Shown here: positions 10,956 to 21,960 of the stretch, one piece after another | Layout: every line of letters begins with the position of its first letter | Numbering within the stretch: the stretch's first letter is position 1 | Assembly (NCBI GenBank): GCA_014138645.1 | Contig: JACJIB010000007.1 | Location: 124,001 to 188,000, forward strand | From: Methylorubrum thiocyanatum | GTDB lineage: Bacteria; Pseudomonadota; Alphaproteobacteria; Rhizobiales; Beijerinckiaceae | Direction of reading: 5' to 3' | Length of the DNA: 64,000 nt | Notes under the pieces: generated by a model | What the model saw: only the letters and a program-made list of their open reading frames with translations | The model's database searches: none | What the model was told of the DNA's origin: nothing | Made by a program: the position numbers and the translations under genes

Positions 10956-12509
10956 ATGCGGCCCACCCGCCGGCAGACCGTCGCCGGGATCGGCACCGGG
11001 CTTCTTGGCGCGGGTCTTCTCGCGGCCGGGACCGGCACGGCGCTCGCCGGCACGCCGACCTTCACGCTCCTCCTCGTCAACGACATCTACGCGATGGACG
11101 AGGCGGAGGGGCGCGGCGGCTTTCCCCGGCTCAACGCGGTGGTGAAGGCCGAGCGCGCCCGCGGCGTGCCGCTGCTCTACGCCCATGCCGGCGACTGCTT
11201 CTCGCCCTCGCTGATGTCGGGCTTCGACCGGGGCGCGCATATCGTCGAACTCCTGAATCTGGCGCCGCCCGACGTGTTCGTGCCGGGCAACCACGAGTTC
11301 GACTTCGGCCCGGCGGTGTTCGCCGAGCGCCGGAGCGAGGCCCGCTTCCCCTTCCTCGCCGCCAATCTGCGAGGGGCCGACGGCCAAAAACTTCCCGGCA
11401 TCGAGGATGCGCGGCTGATCGAGCTCGGCGGCATCCGCGTCGGCCTCGTCGGCATCGCCCTGCAGTCGACCCCGGAGAAGTCGCAGTCCGGTGACTTGCG
11501 CTTCGGCCCCGAGATCGAGACCCTGGCCCGCGAGGCGGAAAGCCTTCGCAAGGCCGGCGCGCAGATGATCGTCGGCGTGGCCCATACGGCGCGGCCGACC
11601 GACGACGCGATCGTGCGTCAGCGCGTGGTCGACATCCTGCTCTCGGGCCACGACCACGATCTCTGCATACGCGACGACGGGCAGGCGGTTCTGGTCGAAT
11701 CGAGCCACGACGCCCACTACGTCACGGCGGTCGATGTCTTCGTCACGGCGAAAGCCGACGGTTCGGTGCGCTGGCGCGCCGCCTTCCGCATCCACGATAC
11801 CGCGGAGGTGACCCCCGACCCCGAAACAGCGGCCGTGGTGCGCCGGCTGGAAGGCGAGCTGTCTCGCGAACTCGACGTCGTGATCGGCACGACGCAGGCG
11901 CCTCTCGACAGCCGGATCGCTACGGTGCGGGCGCGGGAATCGAGCTTCGGCGACCTCGTCGCCGACGCGGTGCGGGCGGGCACGGGCGCCGAGATCGGCC
12001 TGATGAACGGCGGCGGCATCCGCGGCGACCGGCTCTATCCGGCCGGCGCCCACCTGACCCGGCGCGACATCCTGAGCGAACTGCCCTTCGGCAACACCAC
12101 CGTGCTCGTGGCGATCGACGGGGCGACCCTGCGCGAGGCGCTGGAGAACGGCTATCGCGATCTCGGCCGAACGTCCGGCCGGTTCCTGCAGGTCTCCGGC
12201 ATCGACGTGACCCTCGACCCGAACGCCGCACCGGGCCGGCGCGTCGTGTCGGCGACGGTCGGCGGCGCGGCGCTCGACGATGCCCGCGCCTACCGGGTGG
12301 CGGCCAACGACTTCATGCTGCGCGGCGGCAACGATTACGGGATGCTGGCTCGGGGCCGCGTCCTGATCGGCGGCACCGACGGCCGACTGCTCGCCAACGA
12401 GGTGATGGCCTATATCCGCGCCCGCACGCCGCTTCCGGCCGAAGCCGGCGGCCGGATCCGGGTGCTGCCATCAGGGCCGCCATCGGGGCCGCCATCGGGG
12501 CCGCAATGA
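10956..12509 (+). CDS. Periplasmic 5'-nucleotidase / metallophosphatase (UshA-like)
   Basis: Probable periplasmic nucleotide or phosphoester hydrolase of 517 residues. The N-terminus RRQTVAGIGTGLLGAGLLAAG followed by ALAG is a twin-arginine-like signal peptide. The calcineurin-like domain has AHAGD (76-80), GNHEFDFG (111-118) and SGHDHD (near 230), and the C-terminal 5_nucleotid_C domain has LMNGGGIRGD and ANDFMLRGGNDY. The first metal motif reads N-D-I-Y, so the His of the usual D-x-H is Tyr45. This marks a subfamily and makes the exact activity uncertain. The tail ends in a SGPP repeat. It sits between the methyltransferase gene and ung on the same strand. Confidence 0.85.
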   Translation: MRPTRRQTVAGIGTGLLGAGLLAAGTGTALAGTPTFTLLLVNDIYAMDEAEGRGGFPRLNAVVKAERARGVPLLYAHAGDCFSPSLMSGFDRGAHIVELLNLAPPDVFVPGNHEFDFGPAVFAERRSEARFPFLAANLRGADGQKLPGIEDARLIELGGIRVGLVGIALQSTPEKSQSGDLRFGPEIETLAREAESLRKAGAQMIVGVAHTARPTDDAIVRQRVVDILLSGHDHDLCIRDDGQAVLVESSHDAHYVTAVDVFVTAKADGSVRWRAAFRIHDTAEVTPDPETAAVVRRLEGELSRELDVVIGTTQAPLDSRIATVRARESSFGDLVADAVRAGTGAEIGLMNGGGIRGDRLYPAGAHLTRRDILSELPFGNTTVLVAIDGATLREALENGYRDLGRTSGRFLQVSGIDVTLDPNAAPGRRVVSATVGGAALDDARAYRVAANDFMLRGGNDYGMLARGRVLIGGTDGRLLANEVMAYIRARTPLPAEAGGRIRVLPSGPPSGPPSGPQ

Positions 12510-12522
12510 GAGGGGACTTCGC

Positions 12523-13227
12523 GTGACCGGACCCGTCGAGGCCGCCCTCAAGGCGTTCCGCGCCACCGGCTCCCCCTGGCTCGACCTGCCCTTCTTTCGG
12601 GAGGGCGCGGCGGACAGGGTCGCGAAAAAGGTCGACGACCGCGTCGCGGCCGGGGCGACGGTGCTGCCGGAGCCCCCGGCGATCTTCCGGGCGCTGACGC
12701 TGACGCCTCTGCCCGCGGTGAAGGCGGTGATCCTCGGCCAGGACCCCTACCCGACACCGGGCGACGCCAACGGGCTCGCCTTCTCCTATGTCGGCCCGCG
12801 CCGCCTGCCGGCCTCGCTCAAGGTGATCCTGGCCGAACGCGCTCCCGAAGGCGGTCGACCCGATCTCTCCACCGGCGACCTGACGCCCTGGGCCGAGCGC
12901 GGGGTACTGCTCCTCAATACGGCGCTCACCGTGGAGGCGGGCAAGGCCGGCGCGCATCTGCGGCTCGGCTGGGCGCAACTCACCGACGAGGCGGTGGCCG
13001 CCGTCTCCGCCCGCGACGCACCGGCGGTGTTCCTGCTTTGGGGCGCCCAGGCCCGCGCCCGCGAGGCGCTGATCGACACGCGCCGCCACGGCATCGTCGC
13101 CACGGGCCATCCCTCGCCGCTCAACCGCGCCCGGGACTTTCCGGGTTCACGCCCGTTCGACCGGGCGAATGCGTGGCTCGAGGCGCATGGCCGCGCGCCG
13201 ATCGACTGGCGGCTCCGCGAGGATTGA
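12523..13227 (+). CDS. ung: Uracil-DNA glycosylase, family 1
   Basis: Removes uracil from DNA to start base-excision repair. The protein has 234 residues from a GTG start 13 bp after the previous stop. The water-activating motif GQDPYP (72-77, Asp74) and the HPSPLN minor-groove loop (196-201) are both intact, which marks it as the classic Ung family. A second, unrelated uracil-glycosylase-like gene lies at 59634. Confidence 0.93.
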   Translation: MTGPVEAALKAFRATGSPWLDLPFFREGAADRVAKKVDDRVAAGATVLPEPPAIFRALTLTPLPAVKAVILGQDPYPTPGDANGLAFSYVGPRRLPASLKVILAERAPEGGRPDLSTGDLTPWAERGVLLLNTALTVEAGKAGAHLRLGWAQLTDEAVAAVSARDAPAVFLLWGAQARAREALIDTRRHGIVATGHPSPLNRARDFPGSRPFDRANAWLEAHGRAPIDWRLRED

Positions 13228-13383
13228 AACGGAAGAACACGGACGAGGCGATCGGACCGCTTCGGCCCCATCCCGACCCGGTCCGACAGCGGCAGAACGG
13301 CCTGTTTCGGGGGGCGTGAGCCTGGAGGCTGAAGGGAGACCGGTTTGATGAGGCCGCTTCCAGCCTGGAAACCAAGGCGTGCG

Positions 13384-13518
13384 CTACTCGGATCCCATCG
13401 CGAAAATCGCGATGCCGGTGAACGCCAATCCGAGCCATACGAGGCCGGAATGCCGGTCCTGGGGAGACAGGAACATCGCACCCAACGCCAGTCCGACCAT
13501 TAGCATTAATTCGCCCAT
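13384..13518 (-). CDS. Small membrane protein, 44 aa
   Basis: A 44-residue frame starts at ATG 13518, with GGAG seven bases upstream, and ends with TAG at 13384. It encodes two hydrophobic segments (LMLMVGLALGAMFL and LVWLGLAFTGIAIFAM) joined by a short polar turn (SPQDRHSG). The good ribosome site and the hydrophobic pattern support a real small protein, although no family is recognised. It is alone in the 640-bp space between ung and the receiver gene. Confidence 0.55.
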   Translation of the reverse strand: MGELMLMVGLALGAMFLSPQDRHSGLVWLGLAFTGIAIFAMGSE

Positions 13519-13588
13519 GCTGCCGGCTCCAGTCGTTCAACCGAGCGTATTTATGAGTAATAATGCATGCAGACGGACGATAAAAGCA

Positions 13589-13616
13589 AGGCGCCCTCGC
13601 CGATGCGAGGACGCCT
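13589..13616 (-). terminator. Hairpin, possible terminator downstream of the receiver gene
   Basis: AGGCGCCCTCGC (13589-13600) pairs with GCGAGGACGCCT (13605-13616) with one mismatch. On the minus strand it is followed by a TTTTA run. It lies about 250 bases beyond the receiver gene's stop. The remaining 13519-13870 is comparatively AT-rich and shows no other feature. Confidence 0.45.
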
Positions 13617-13870
13617 CGAGTCGGTTCCCAGGTCTCAGGATAGGAACTGAAGCGCTAATACCATCAGATGATCTTCGGCAGATGTAGCAACAAGATCACA
13701 ACACGAATGAGCACCCTGTCTTAATCCTGTCATTGAGCCGGGCCACGCAAATTATGTTGCCGGCTCGCAAGACGAGCGCGTACGGACCGCCCGACGGCTG
13801 TTCCGACAGGCGGATGCAGCGAAGCTGCTCTTGCCCCTGGGGCGGAGCCCCACAAGCGGGCAGGAGCCAC

Positions 13871-14245
13871 TCAGGCCGCGTGCGCGATGGCGCTGACAAG
13901 CTGGCGCTGGCCGTACGGTTTCTGAACGAACTGCCCGTCGTCGGGGAGCTGGTCGCTCGTGAGACCCTGCCGACCCGAGGTCACCACCAAGCGGATATGC
14001 GGCCAGCGTTCCGCAACGTGCGTGGCCAAACCCAGACCGTCCATCGTCCCGGGCATGTTCACGTCGGTGAAGAGGACGCCGATATCGGCGCGGCTCTCGA
14101 GGATGGACACGGCCTCCTCGGCCGTGGCGGCTTCCAGCACCACGAATCCCTCGTCCTCCAGGAAATCGACCGCGAGCATGCGCAGGAGTGCTTCGTCTTC
14201 GACGATGAGCACGACGGGAGAAAAAGCGGGCGGATGCGGGCTCAT
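13871..14245 (-). CDS. Single-domain response regulator (receiver)
   Basis: A stand-alone CheY-like receiver of 124 residues. It has the acidic pocket VEDE (15-18), the phosphoacceptor Asp61 (FTDVNMPG), the switch Thr89-Ser90 (VVTSGR) and the conserved Lys109 (VQKPYG). There is no output domain, so it must signal by protein contact. No histidine kinase gene is nearby. ATG 14245 follows AGGTGG closely; a GTG at 14251 in the same frame is an alternative. Confidence 0.9.
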   Translation of the reverse strand: MSPHPPAFSPVVLIVEDEALLRMLAVDFLEDEGFVVLEAATAEEAVSILESRADIGVLFTDVNMPGTMDGLGLATHVAERWPHIRLVVTSGRQGLTSDQLPDDGQFVQKPYGQRQLVSAIAHAA

Positions 14246-14465
14246 GGCCACCTAACTTTTGTTGCCATGGCCCAGTTTCGGCCTCCGCAGCATCGTGACG
14301 GCGCGGGTGCGGCGGCGTCGCAGCCTGCCGACGATGGTTCCTGCGGAGGGCGTTCCTCGCACCAGCATCGCCCCTCCCCTGCGCGCCCGCAGGCTCCTTC
14401 ACCCGGCGGCGTCGATCGGAGGTCGCCGCGAGGAGAGCCGATCGATCGTCTGAAGACCCGTCGTC

Positions 14466-14506
14466 AAAAACGAAACCGCCCCCGGCCGGTGGGCGCGGGA
14501 GCGGTT
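14466..14506 (-). terminator. Intrinsic terminator of the small membrane gene at 14532
   Basis: On the minus strand AACCGC (14506-14501) pairs with GCGGTT (14479-14474) around a GC-rich inner stem, followed by a T-run (the A-run 14466-14470). Between it and the receiver gene (14252-14465) I see nothing else. Confidence 0.7.
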
Positions 14507-14531
14507 CTGATCGGATGGGGTGAGGACGAGA

Positions 14532-14741
14532 TCAGGCGGCGATCTTGGTCGCGGCGGCCACGCTGTTCTCGTTGGCCAGCGTGACGGTCGCGGCCGGAGC
14601 GCGGCCGAGGGTCTGGACGCTGGTCAGTTCGCCGGCGGAGGCATGCACGCCGCTCTCGGGGCCGAAGCGCTCGGCCAGAAACACGACGAGAGTCACGTTG
14701 GCGATGGCGGCGGCGAGGATGACGAGAGCGAGGGCGATCAT
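14532..14741 (-). CDS. Small membrane protein, 69 aa
   Basis: The start at 14741 (MIALALVILAAAIANVTLVVF) gives a 69-residue protein with one N-terminal transmembrane helix. A polar Ala, Thr and Ser-rich tail of about 45 residues follows. The longer frame from 14786 adds 15 charged residues and is less likely. No family is recognised. The downstream intrinsic terminator at 14466-14506 supports a real transcription unit. Confidence 0.6.
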   Translation of the reverse strand: MIALALVILAAAIANVTLVVFLAERFGPESGVHASAGELTSVQTLGRAPAATVTLANENSVAAATKIAA

Positions 14742-14869
14742 GGCGGGCAGGTCCGTTGGTGCGTTGCGATAAAGTCTATATCGCACTGCACCTTGGAATC
14801 TGGTATACCAGATACCGAAGCTCCGATATGCGGCCGACGCATGGTGACGCGTCGGCTCGCCGTCAGCCC

Positions 14870-15772
14870 CTACGGCTTCTTCGTATCGGCACCCGCAGGT
14901 GCCGTGCTGCTGCCGGAGCGCTCGACCTTGGCGGCCTCGCGCAGCTTGACGATGGTGTCCTGCTGCGCCTTGCGGGTGAGGTACTGGTCGATCTGCTCCT
15001 TCATCTCGTCGAAGGTCGGCACCGGCTTCGTCCGCTTCTCCTCGACGCGCAGCACGTGCCAGCCGAACTGCGTCTTGACCGGGTCGGAGACCTGACCCGG
15101 CGTCATCTTGAAGGCGGCGTCGGCGAAGGGCTTCACCATCCGCTCCTGGGTGAACCAGCCGAGATCGCCCCCTTCGGTCTTGGAGCCCGGGTCCTTCGAG
15201 ACCTCGGCGGCGATCTTGGCGAAGTCCTCGCCGCCCTTGATGCGCGCGGCGATCTTCTTGGCCTCGTCCTCGCTCTCCACGAGGATGTGGCGGGCATGCA
15301 CCTCCTCCTCGGGCTTCATCGACTTCACGGTCTGCTCGTAGAGCGCCTTGGCCGCCTCGGGCGTCACCGCCTTCTTGGCCTCGCGCTCGAGGTAGTCGTC
15401 GAGCAGGAGCTTGTCGCGGAAATAGGCGAGCTTACGCTTGAACTCGGGCGAGTCGCCGACCTTGGCGGCCTCGGCCGCCTGCGCGCCGACCTTGAGGTCG
15501 ATCATGTAGTCCACGAGCAGGTTCTGCTTGGCGCCCTCGTCGACGCCGGGCAGCGACAGCGCCGGATCCTCGCCCGCGAGCGCGAGGTCGGCGGCGGTGA
15601 TCGCCTGGCCGTTGACCCGGGCCACCACCGTCTCCGGCGGAACCGCCGCCGCGACGGGGGCCGGGGCGCTCGGCGTCTTCTGGCCGGCGGGCGCCTGTGC
15701 GAGGGCGGCGCCCGGCAAGGCGAGGATCAGCGCGAGGGCGCTCGCGCGCCGGAGGGAGAACGGAATCGGCAT
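14870..15772 (-). CDS. Periplasmic parvulin-type peptidyl-prolyl isomerase
   Basis: Probable folding catalyst for secreted proteins. The 300 residues begin with a Sec signal peptide (ASALALILALPGAALA, cleavage near residue 26) and a Pro/Ala-rich linker. A SurA/PrsA-like chaperone region (about 48-150) follows, then one parvulin domain (157-245) with EVHARHILV, GGDLGWF and FGWHVLRV. It is transcribed divergently from secA, which fits a role in export. The start is ATG 15772; the open frame beyond it has no signal-like sequence. Confidence 0.9.
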   Translation of the reverse strand: MPIPFSLRRASALALILALPGAALAQAPAGQKTPSAPAPVAAAVPPETVVARVNGQAITAADLALAGEDPALSLPGVDEGAKQNLLVDYMIDLKVGAQAAEAAKVGDSPEFKRKLAYFRDKLLLDDYLEREAKKAVTPEAAKALYEQTVKSMKPEEEVHARHILVESEDEAKKIAARIKGGEDFAKIAAEVSKDPGSKTEGGDLGWFTQERMVKPFADAAFKMTPGQVSDPVKTQFGWHVLRVEEKRTKPVPTFDEMKEQIDQYLTRKAQQDTIVKLREAAKVERSGSSTAPAGADTKKP

Positions 15773-16067
15773 CGGAAGCGTCGTTCCTTGGCGTCGTCCC
15801 CGGCGACCCGGTCTTCTGATGTCCGGGCTGCTGACCGCGGGGCTCGTTGGATGCGGCGGGTGCCGCGACGAAAGCGCGTCACAGGTGGCCCGCCGTTCCG
15901 GCAAAGGCAAGCGTGGCCGATATCAAACGGCCGTTGGCCCGACCGTGTCGAACGGCTCCTGCACTACCGGATGCGCCTGCGGATATTTACCTCTATAAGC
16001 CCGCCCCATGCAGGCCGGCGGCACCTGACAATGCCGCCCGCGACGACCTCACGACCGCAGGTTCACG

Positions 16068-18980
<2,913 letters not shown>

Positions 18981-18990
18981 GGCGTCCGGC

Positions 18991-19401
18991 GTGAGCGACC
19001 CGGTCGTCTACGGGCTGGAGCCGGATCTCGACGCGGAGGCCTTTCAGGGCATCCTCGTCGAATCCGGCCTCGCGCCGCGGCGGCCGGCCGAATATCTGGA
19101 GCGGCTCGACCGGATCCTGCGGGCCTCCGACCTGATCGTCACCGCCCGCCTCGGCGGGCGCCTCGTCGGTGTCGCGCGCACGCTGACCGACTTCGCCTTC
19201 TGCGCCTATCTCTCCGACCTCGCGGTCGCCCGCGACTGCCAGGGCCGCGGCATCGGCCGCCGGCTCATCGCCGAGACACGGGCGGCGGCTGGTCCCGAGA
19301 CTTCCCTGCTGCTCACCGCCGCACCGGGCGTCGAGGGTTATTACGAGGCGATCGGCATGGCGCGGGTGCCGCACGCCTTCCGCACCGACCGGGAGCGCTG
19401 A
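18991..19401 (+). CDS. GNAT-family N-acetyltransferase
   Basis: A 136-residue acetyl-CoA-dependent transferase with unknown substrate. Motif A reads RDCQGRGIGRRLI, the pyrophosphate-binding loop, after the strand YLSDLAV. The C-terminal YYEAIGMARVPHAF fits the usual last strand and helix. The start is GTG 18991, 10 bp after the secA stop, so it is likely co-transcribed with secA. Confidence 0.85.
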   Translation: MSDPVVYGLEPDLDAEAFQGILVESGLAPRRPAEYLERLDRILRASDLIVTARLGGRLVGVARTLTDFAFCAYLSDLAVARDCQGRGIGRRLIAETRAAAGPETSLLLTAAPGVEGYYEAIGMARVPHAFRTDRER

Positions 19402-19405
19402 GGCA

Positions 19406-20620
19406 TCAGGGGGCTTCCGCCAGCACCTCCAGCACCGCGTGGGCTGCCGCGATACGCGCCGGGATCGGCACCGCGCGGTTGGCCAGCATGACGAGGCCGA
19501 TGCGCTTGTCCGGCACGAAGGCGACGTAGGCGCCGAAGCCGTTGGTGGAGCCGGTCTTGTTGAAGAGTGTCGGCCCGCCCGGCGCCTGCGGCGGATCGAG
19601 CCGCGCGGCGGGTTGCGCCTCTAGCGTCATGGCCGGGGCATGGCCGGCCTGAAGACGCTCCAGCGAGACCGGGTAGGGGTATTGCTCCCAGCCAAGGCCC
19701 TGCACCATCGCGCCAACCCGAAAATACCCGACATGGGTGCCCTCGACCGCCTGCCGCAGCGGCGGCTCGAGGCGGCCGGGATCGAGATTGGCCTCGACGA
19801 AGCGGATCATGTCGGCGGCGCTGGATTTGACGCCGTAGGCCTCGGCATCGAGGACGCCCGGATTGACCCGGATCGGCCGGTCGCCCTTGCCGTAGCCCCA
19901 GGCATAGCGGTCCATCTCAGCCTCAGGGATACGGATGAAGGTGTTCCTCAGGCCGAGCTTCGGAAACAGCCGCGTTTCCATTAGGTCCGTGAAATTGCCG
20001 CCGAGCGCCGCCGCCGCCGCGGCTCCGAACAGGCCGAGGCTCGGATTGGAGTAGCGCCGCTGCGTGCCCGGCGGGGCGGAGGGCTGCCAGTCCCGGAACC
20101 AGGCGATCATCGCCGCCTCCTCGGCGACGTCGTCGGGAAATTGCAGCGGCAGGCCGCCGGCGGTGTAGGTGCCGAGTTCGAGCAGGCTGACGCGGTCGAG
20201 GGCGCTGCCCCGCAGCGACGGCAGGAACCGGCCCGGCGCATCCTCCAGCGAGAGCCGGCCGAGCGCCCGGGCATAGGCGGCGAGCGTCGCCGTGAACGTC
20301 TTGCTGACCGAGCCGATCTCGAACAGCGTGTCCTGCGTCACCGGACGCTGCCCCTCCCGGTCGGCGAGCCCGAAGGTGAAGACGGCGGATTGCCCGTCCC
20401 GCGTTACCGCGACGGCGAGGCCGGGCACGTCGTATTCCTTCAGGAGCGGGCGGTAGGCCCGCTCCACGGCCTCGGCGATCCGGGCGGAAGGAGCCTCGGC
20501 GGCGGCGGGCGGGCCGCTCGACAGGCCGCTCACGACGAGGGCGACGAGAGTGAGCTTTCGCCTTGCGGACAGGGCGCGTTTCCTTCTTGGCTCATGCCGG
20601 TGATGCGGGCGGGCGGCCAT
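19406..20620 (-). CDS. ampC: Class C beta-lactamase-like serine hydrolase
   Basis: Predicted exported serine hydrolase of 404 residues. All three class C motifs are intact: SVSK (104-107, catalytic Ser104), YSN (190-192) and KTG (355-357). The N-terminus has a long basic n-region, a hydrophobic stretch (LTLVALVVSGLSSG) and an Ala-rich cleavage site near residue 43. True cephalosporinase activity is plausible, but D,D-peptidases and esterases share these motifs. No ampR neighbour is seen. The ATG at 20620 overlaps the ATG of the divergent gene, so one of the two starts may be wrong. Confidence 0.85.
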   Translation of the reverse strand: MAARPHHRHEPRRKRALSARRKLTLVALVVSGLSSGPPAAAEAPSARIAEAVERAYRPLLKEYDVPGLAVAVTRDGQSAVFTFGLADREGQRPVTQDTLFEIGSVSKTFTATLAAYARALGRLSLEDAPGRFLPSLRGSALDRVSLLELGTYTAGGLPLQFPDDVAEEAAMIAWFRDWQPSAPPGTQRRYSNPSLGLFGAAAAAALGGNFTDLMETRLFPKLGLRNTFIRIPEAEMDRYAWGYGKGDRPIRVNPGVLDAEAYGVKSSAADMIRFVEANLDPGRLEPPLRQAVEGTHVGYFRVGAMVQGLGWEQYPYPVSLERLQAGHAPAMTLEAQPAARLDPPQAPGGPTLFNKTGSTNGFGAYVAFVPDKRIGLVMLANRAVPIPARIAAAHAVLEVLAEAP

Positions 20621-21446
20621 GACGGGTGAGGAAAGCGCCGAAAGCGCGGCAGGACCGGGGGCTATCCCGCTGGTGCGGAGCCTGCACCTCGGTCTCGACG
20701 CGCCGCGGACCGGCCCGCGGCAGGCCGTGCTCGCGCTGGCGAGCGCGCCGCTCGACTGGCTCGACGCGCATCGCGGCGGCTTCCTCCACGCGGACGAGGA
20801 GGTGCTCCTCACCGACCGCCTCCACGCCCGCCGCCGCCACGGCGTGCTGATCGGGCGCTACGCGGCCAAATGCGCACTCGCCGCGCTCCGGCCCGACCTC
20901 GACCCGCGTTCCCTGGCGATCCGGCCCGGCGTGCTGGAACAGCCGGTTCTGTCCGGTGGGAGCATCGACAATCTCGGCATCAGCCTGTCCCATGCCGGTC
21001 CGGTCGCGGTGGCGGTCGCCTTCCCCGAAGCCTGTCCGATGGGAATCGATCTGGAGCGGATCCGGCCGGCCAACGTCGCGCTGCTGACGCGCCAGACCAC
21101 GGCGGCCGAGCGGCGAAACCTCGCCACCCGCCTCGACGCGCCGGAGGCTGAGCGGCTGACCCGGTTGTGGTGCCTGAAGGAAGCCCTCTCCAAGGCCCTG
21201 CGCTGCGGCCTCACCGTGCCGCTCGAACTTCTCGCCGTCGGCAGCGTCGAGGCGAGGCCACCGGGGTTCGGCGTCACCTTCGCGAATTTCGCGCAGTACC
21301 AGGGCCTGAGCCTCGCCGCCGGCGACCTCGCCGCTGCCCTCGTGCTGCCGCGCCCGCCGGCGGTGACGCTTGCGGTCGAGCCGGCGGAATGGGAGTCCTT
21401 CCGACAGGCTCTGGCCGATGCCGCGGCGCGGGAGCCGGGCGAATAG
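20619..21446 (+). CDS. 4'-phosphopantetheinyl transferase superfamily protein
   Basis: Sfp-type enzyme that transfers phosphopantetheine from CoA to a carrier-protein serine. The 275 residues show SLSHAG (122-127), the metal-binding GIDLE (142-146) and WCLKEALSK (184-192). Sfp-type enzymes usually serve polyketide or nonribosomal peptide synthesis; no such cluster is here, so the carrier protein is unknown. The ATG at 20619 overlaps the divergent beta-lactamase start. A GTG at 20673 (VRSLHLGLDAP) could be the real start. Confidence 0.87.
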   Translation: MTGEESAESAAGPGAIPLVRSLHLGLDAPRTGPRQAVLALASAPLDWLDAHRGGFLHADEEVLLTDRLHARRRHGVLIGRYAAKCALAALRPDLDPRSLAIRPGVLEQPVLSGGSIDNLGISLSHAGPVAVAVAFPEACPMGIDLERIRPANVALLTRQTTAAERRNLATRLDAPEAERLTRLWCLKEALSKALRCGLTVPLELLAVGSVEARPPGFGVTFANFAQYQGLSLAAGDLAAALVLPRPPAVTLAVEPAEWESFRQALADAAAREPGE

Positions 21447-21509
21447 GATGCCGCGCCCGCCCTCGCCAACAGGCGAACCAGAGGGACGACAAGCAATGAC
21501 GACGAAGCA

Positions 21510-21956
21510 ATGACGACGTGGCGCCCGCCGCAAGCGATCCGCGTCAAGGTGATCGGACTGGCTTGGCGCGGGGACGCGCTGCTGGCCGTCGACGTCCTCG
21601 ACGATCAGGGTCGGATCAAGGGCCTGCGTCCGCCGGGCGGCAGCGTCGCCTTCGGCGAGACCCGCGAGCAGGCCCTGGAACGGGAATTCCAGGAGGAGCT
21701 GGGCTGCGGCGTGACGATCGTCGCGCCCTGGACGGTGTTCGAGAACATCTATCGGCACGAAGGCGCGCTGGGCCACGAGATCGTGTTCGCCGCCGATATC
21801 CGCCTCCACGACGCGGCCCTCTACGACCGCAACGTGATCCGATTCTGCGAGGACGACGGCACGGCCTGCACCGCGCGCTGGCTCCGTCCGGACGCCCTGC
21901 CGGACGGCGCCGCCCTCTTCCCCGACGGGCTCGCGGCGGCGCTGGCTGCGCGCTGA
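21510..21956 (+). CDS. Nudix hydrolase
   Basis: A 148-residue nucleoside-diphosphate-X hydrolase. The Nudix box spans residues 44-65, with all consensus positions present (Gly44, Glu50, Arg58-Glu59, Glu62-Glu63, Gly65). The substrate cannot be inferred. It follows the phosphopantetheinyl transferase gene by 63 bp, with the converging esterase gene only 4 bp after its stop. Confidence 0.9.
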   Translation: MTTWRPPQAIRVKVIGLAWRGDALLAVDVLDDQGRIKGLRPPGGSVAFGETREQALEREFQEELGCGVTIVAPWTVFENIYRHEGALGHEIVFAADIRLHDAALYDRNVIRFCEDDGTACTARWLRPDALPDGAALFPDGLAAALAAR

Positions 21957-21960
21957 GGGC

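Noticed and set aside
12466..12506. Tandem SGPP-coding repeat at the end of the 5'-nucleotidase-like gene
   Set aside because: It is a short in-frame protein tail, not a CRISPR or other repeat array; no CRISPR was found in the window.
13379..13687. Plus-strand 102-codon frame between ung and the receiver gene
   Set aside because: It is low-complexity, lacks a ribosome site and overlaps the better-supported 44-residue minus-strand gene.
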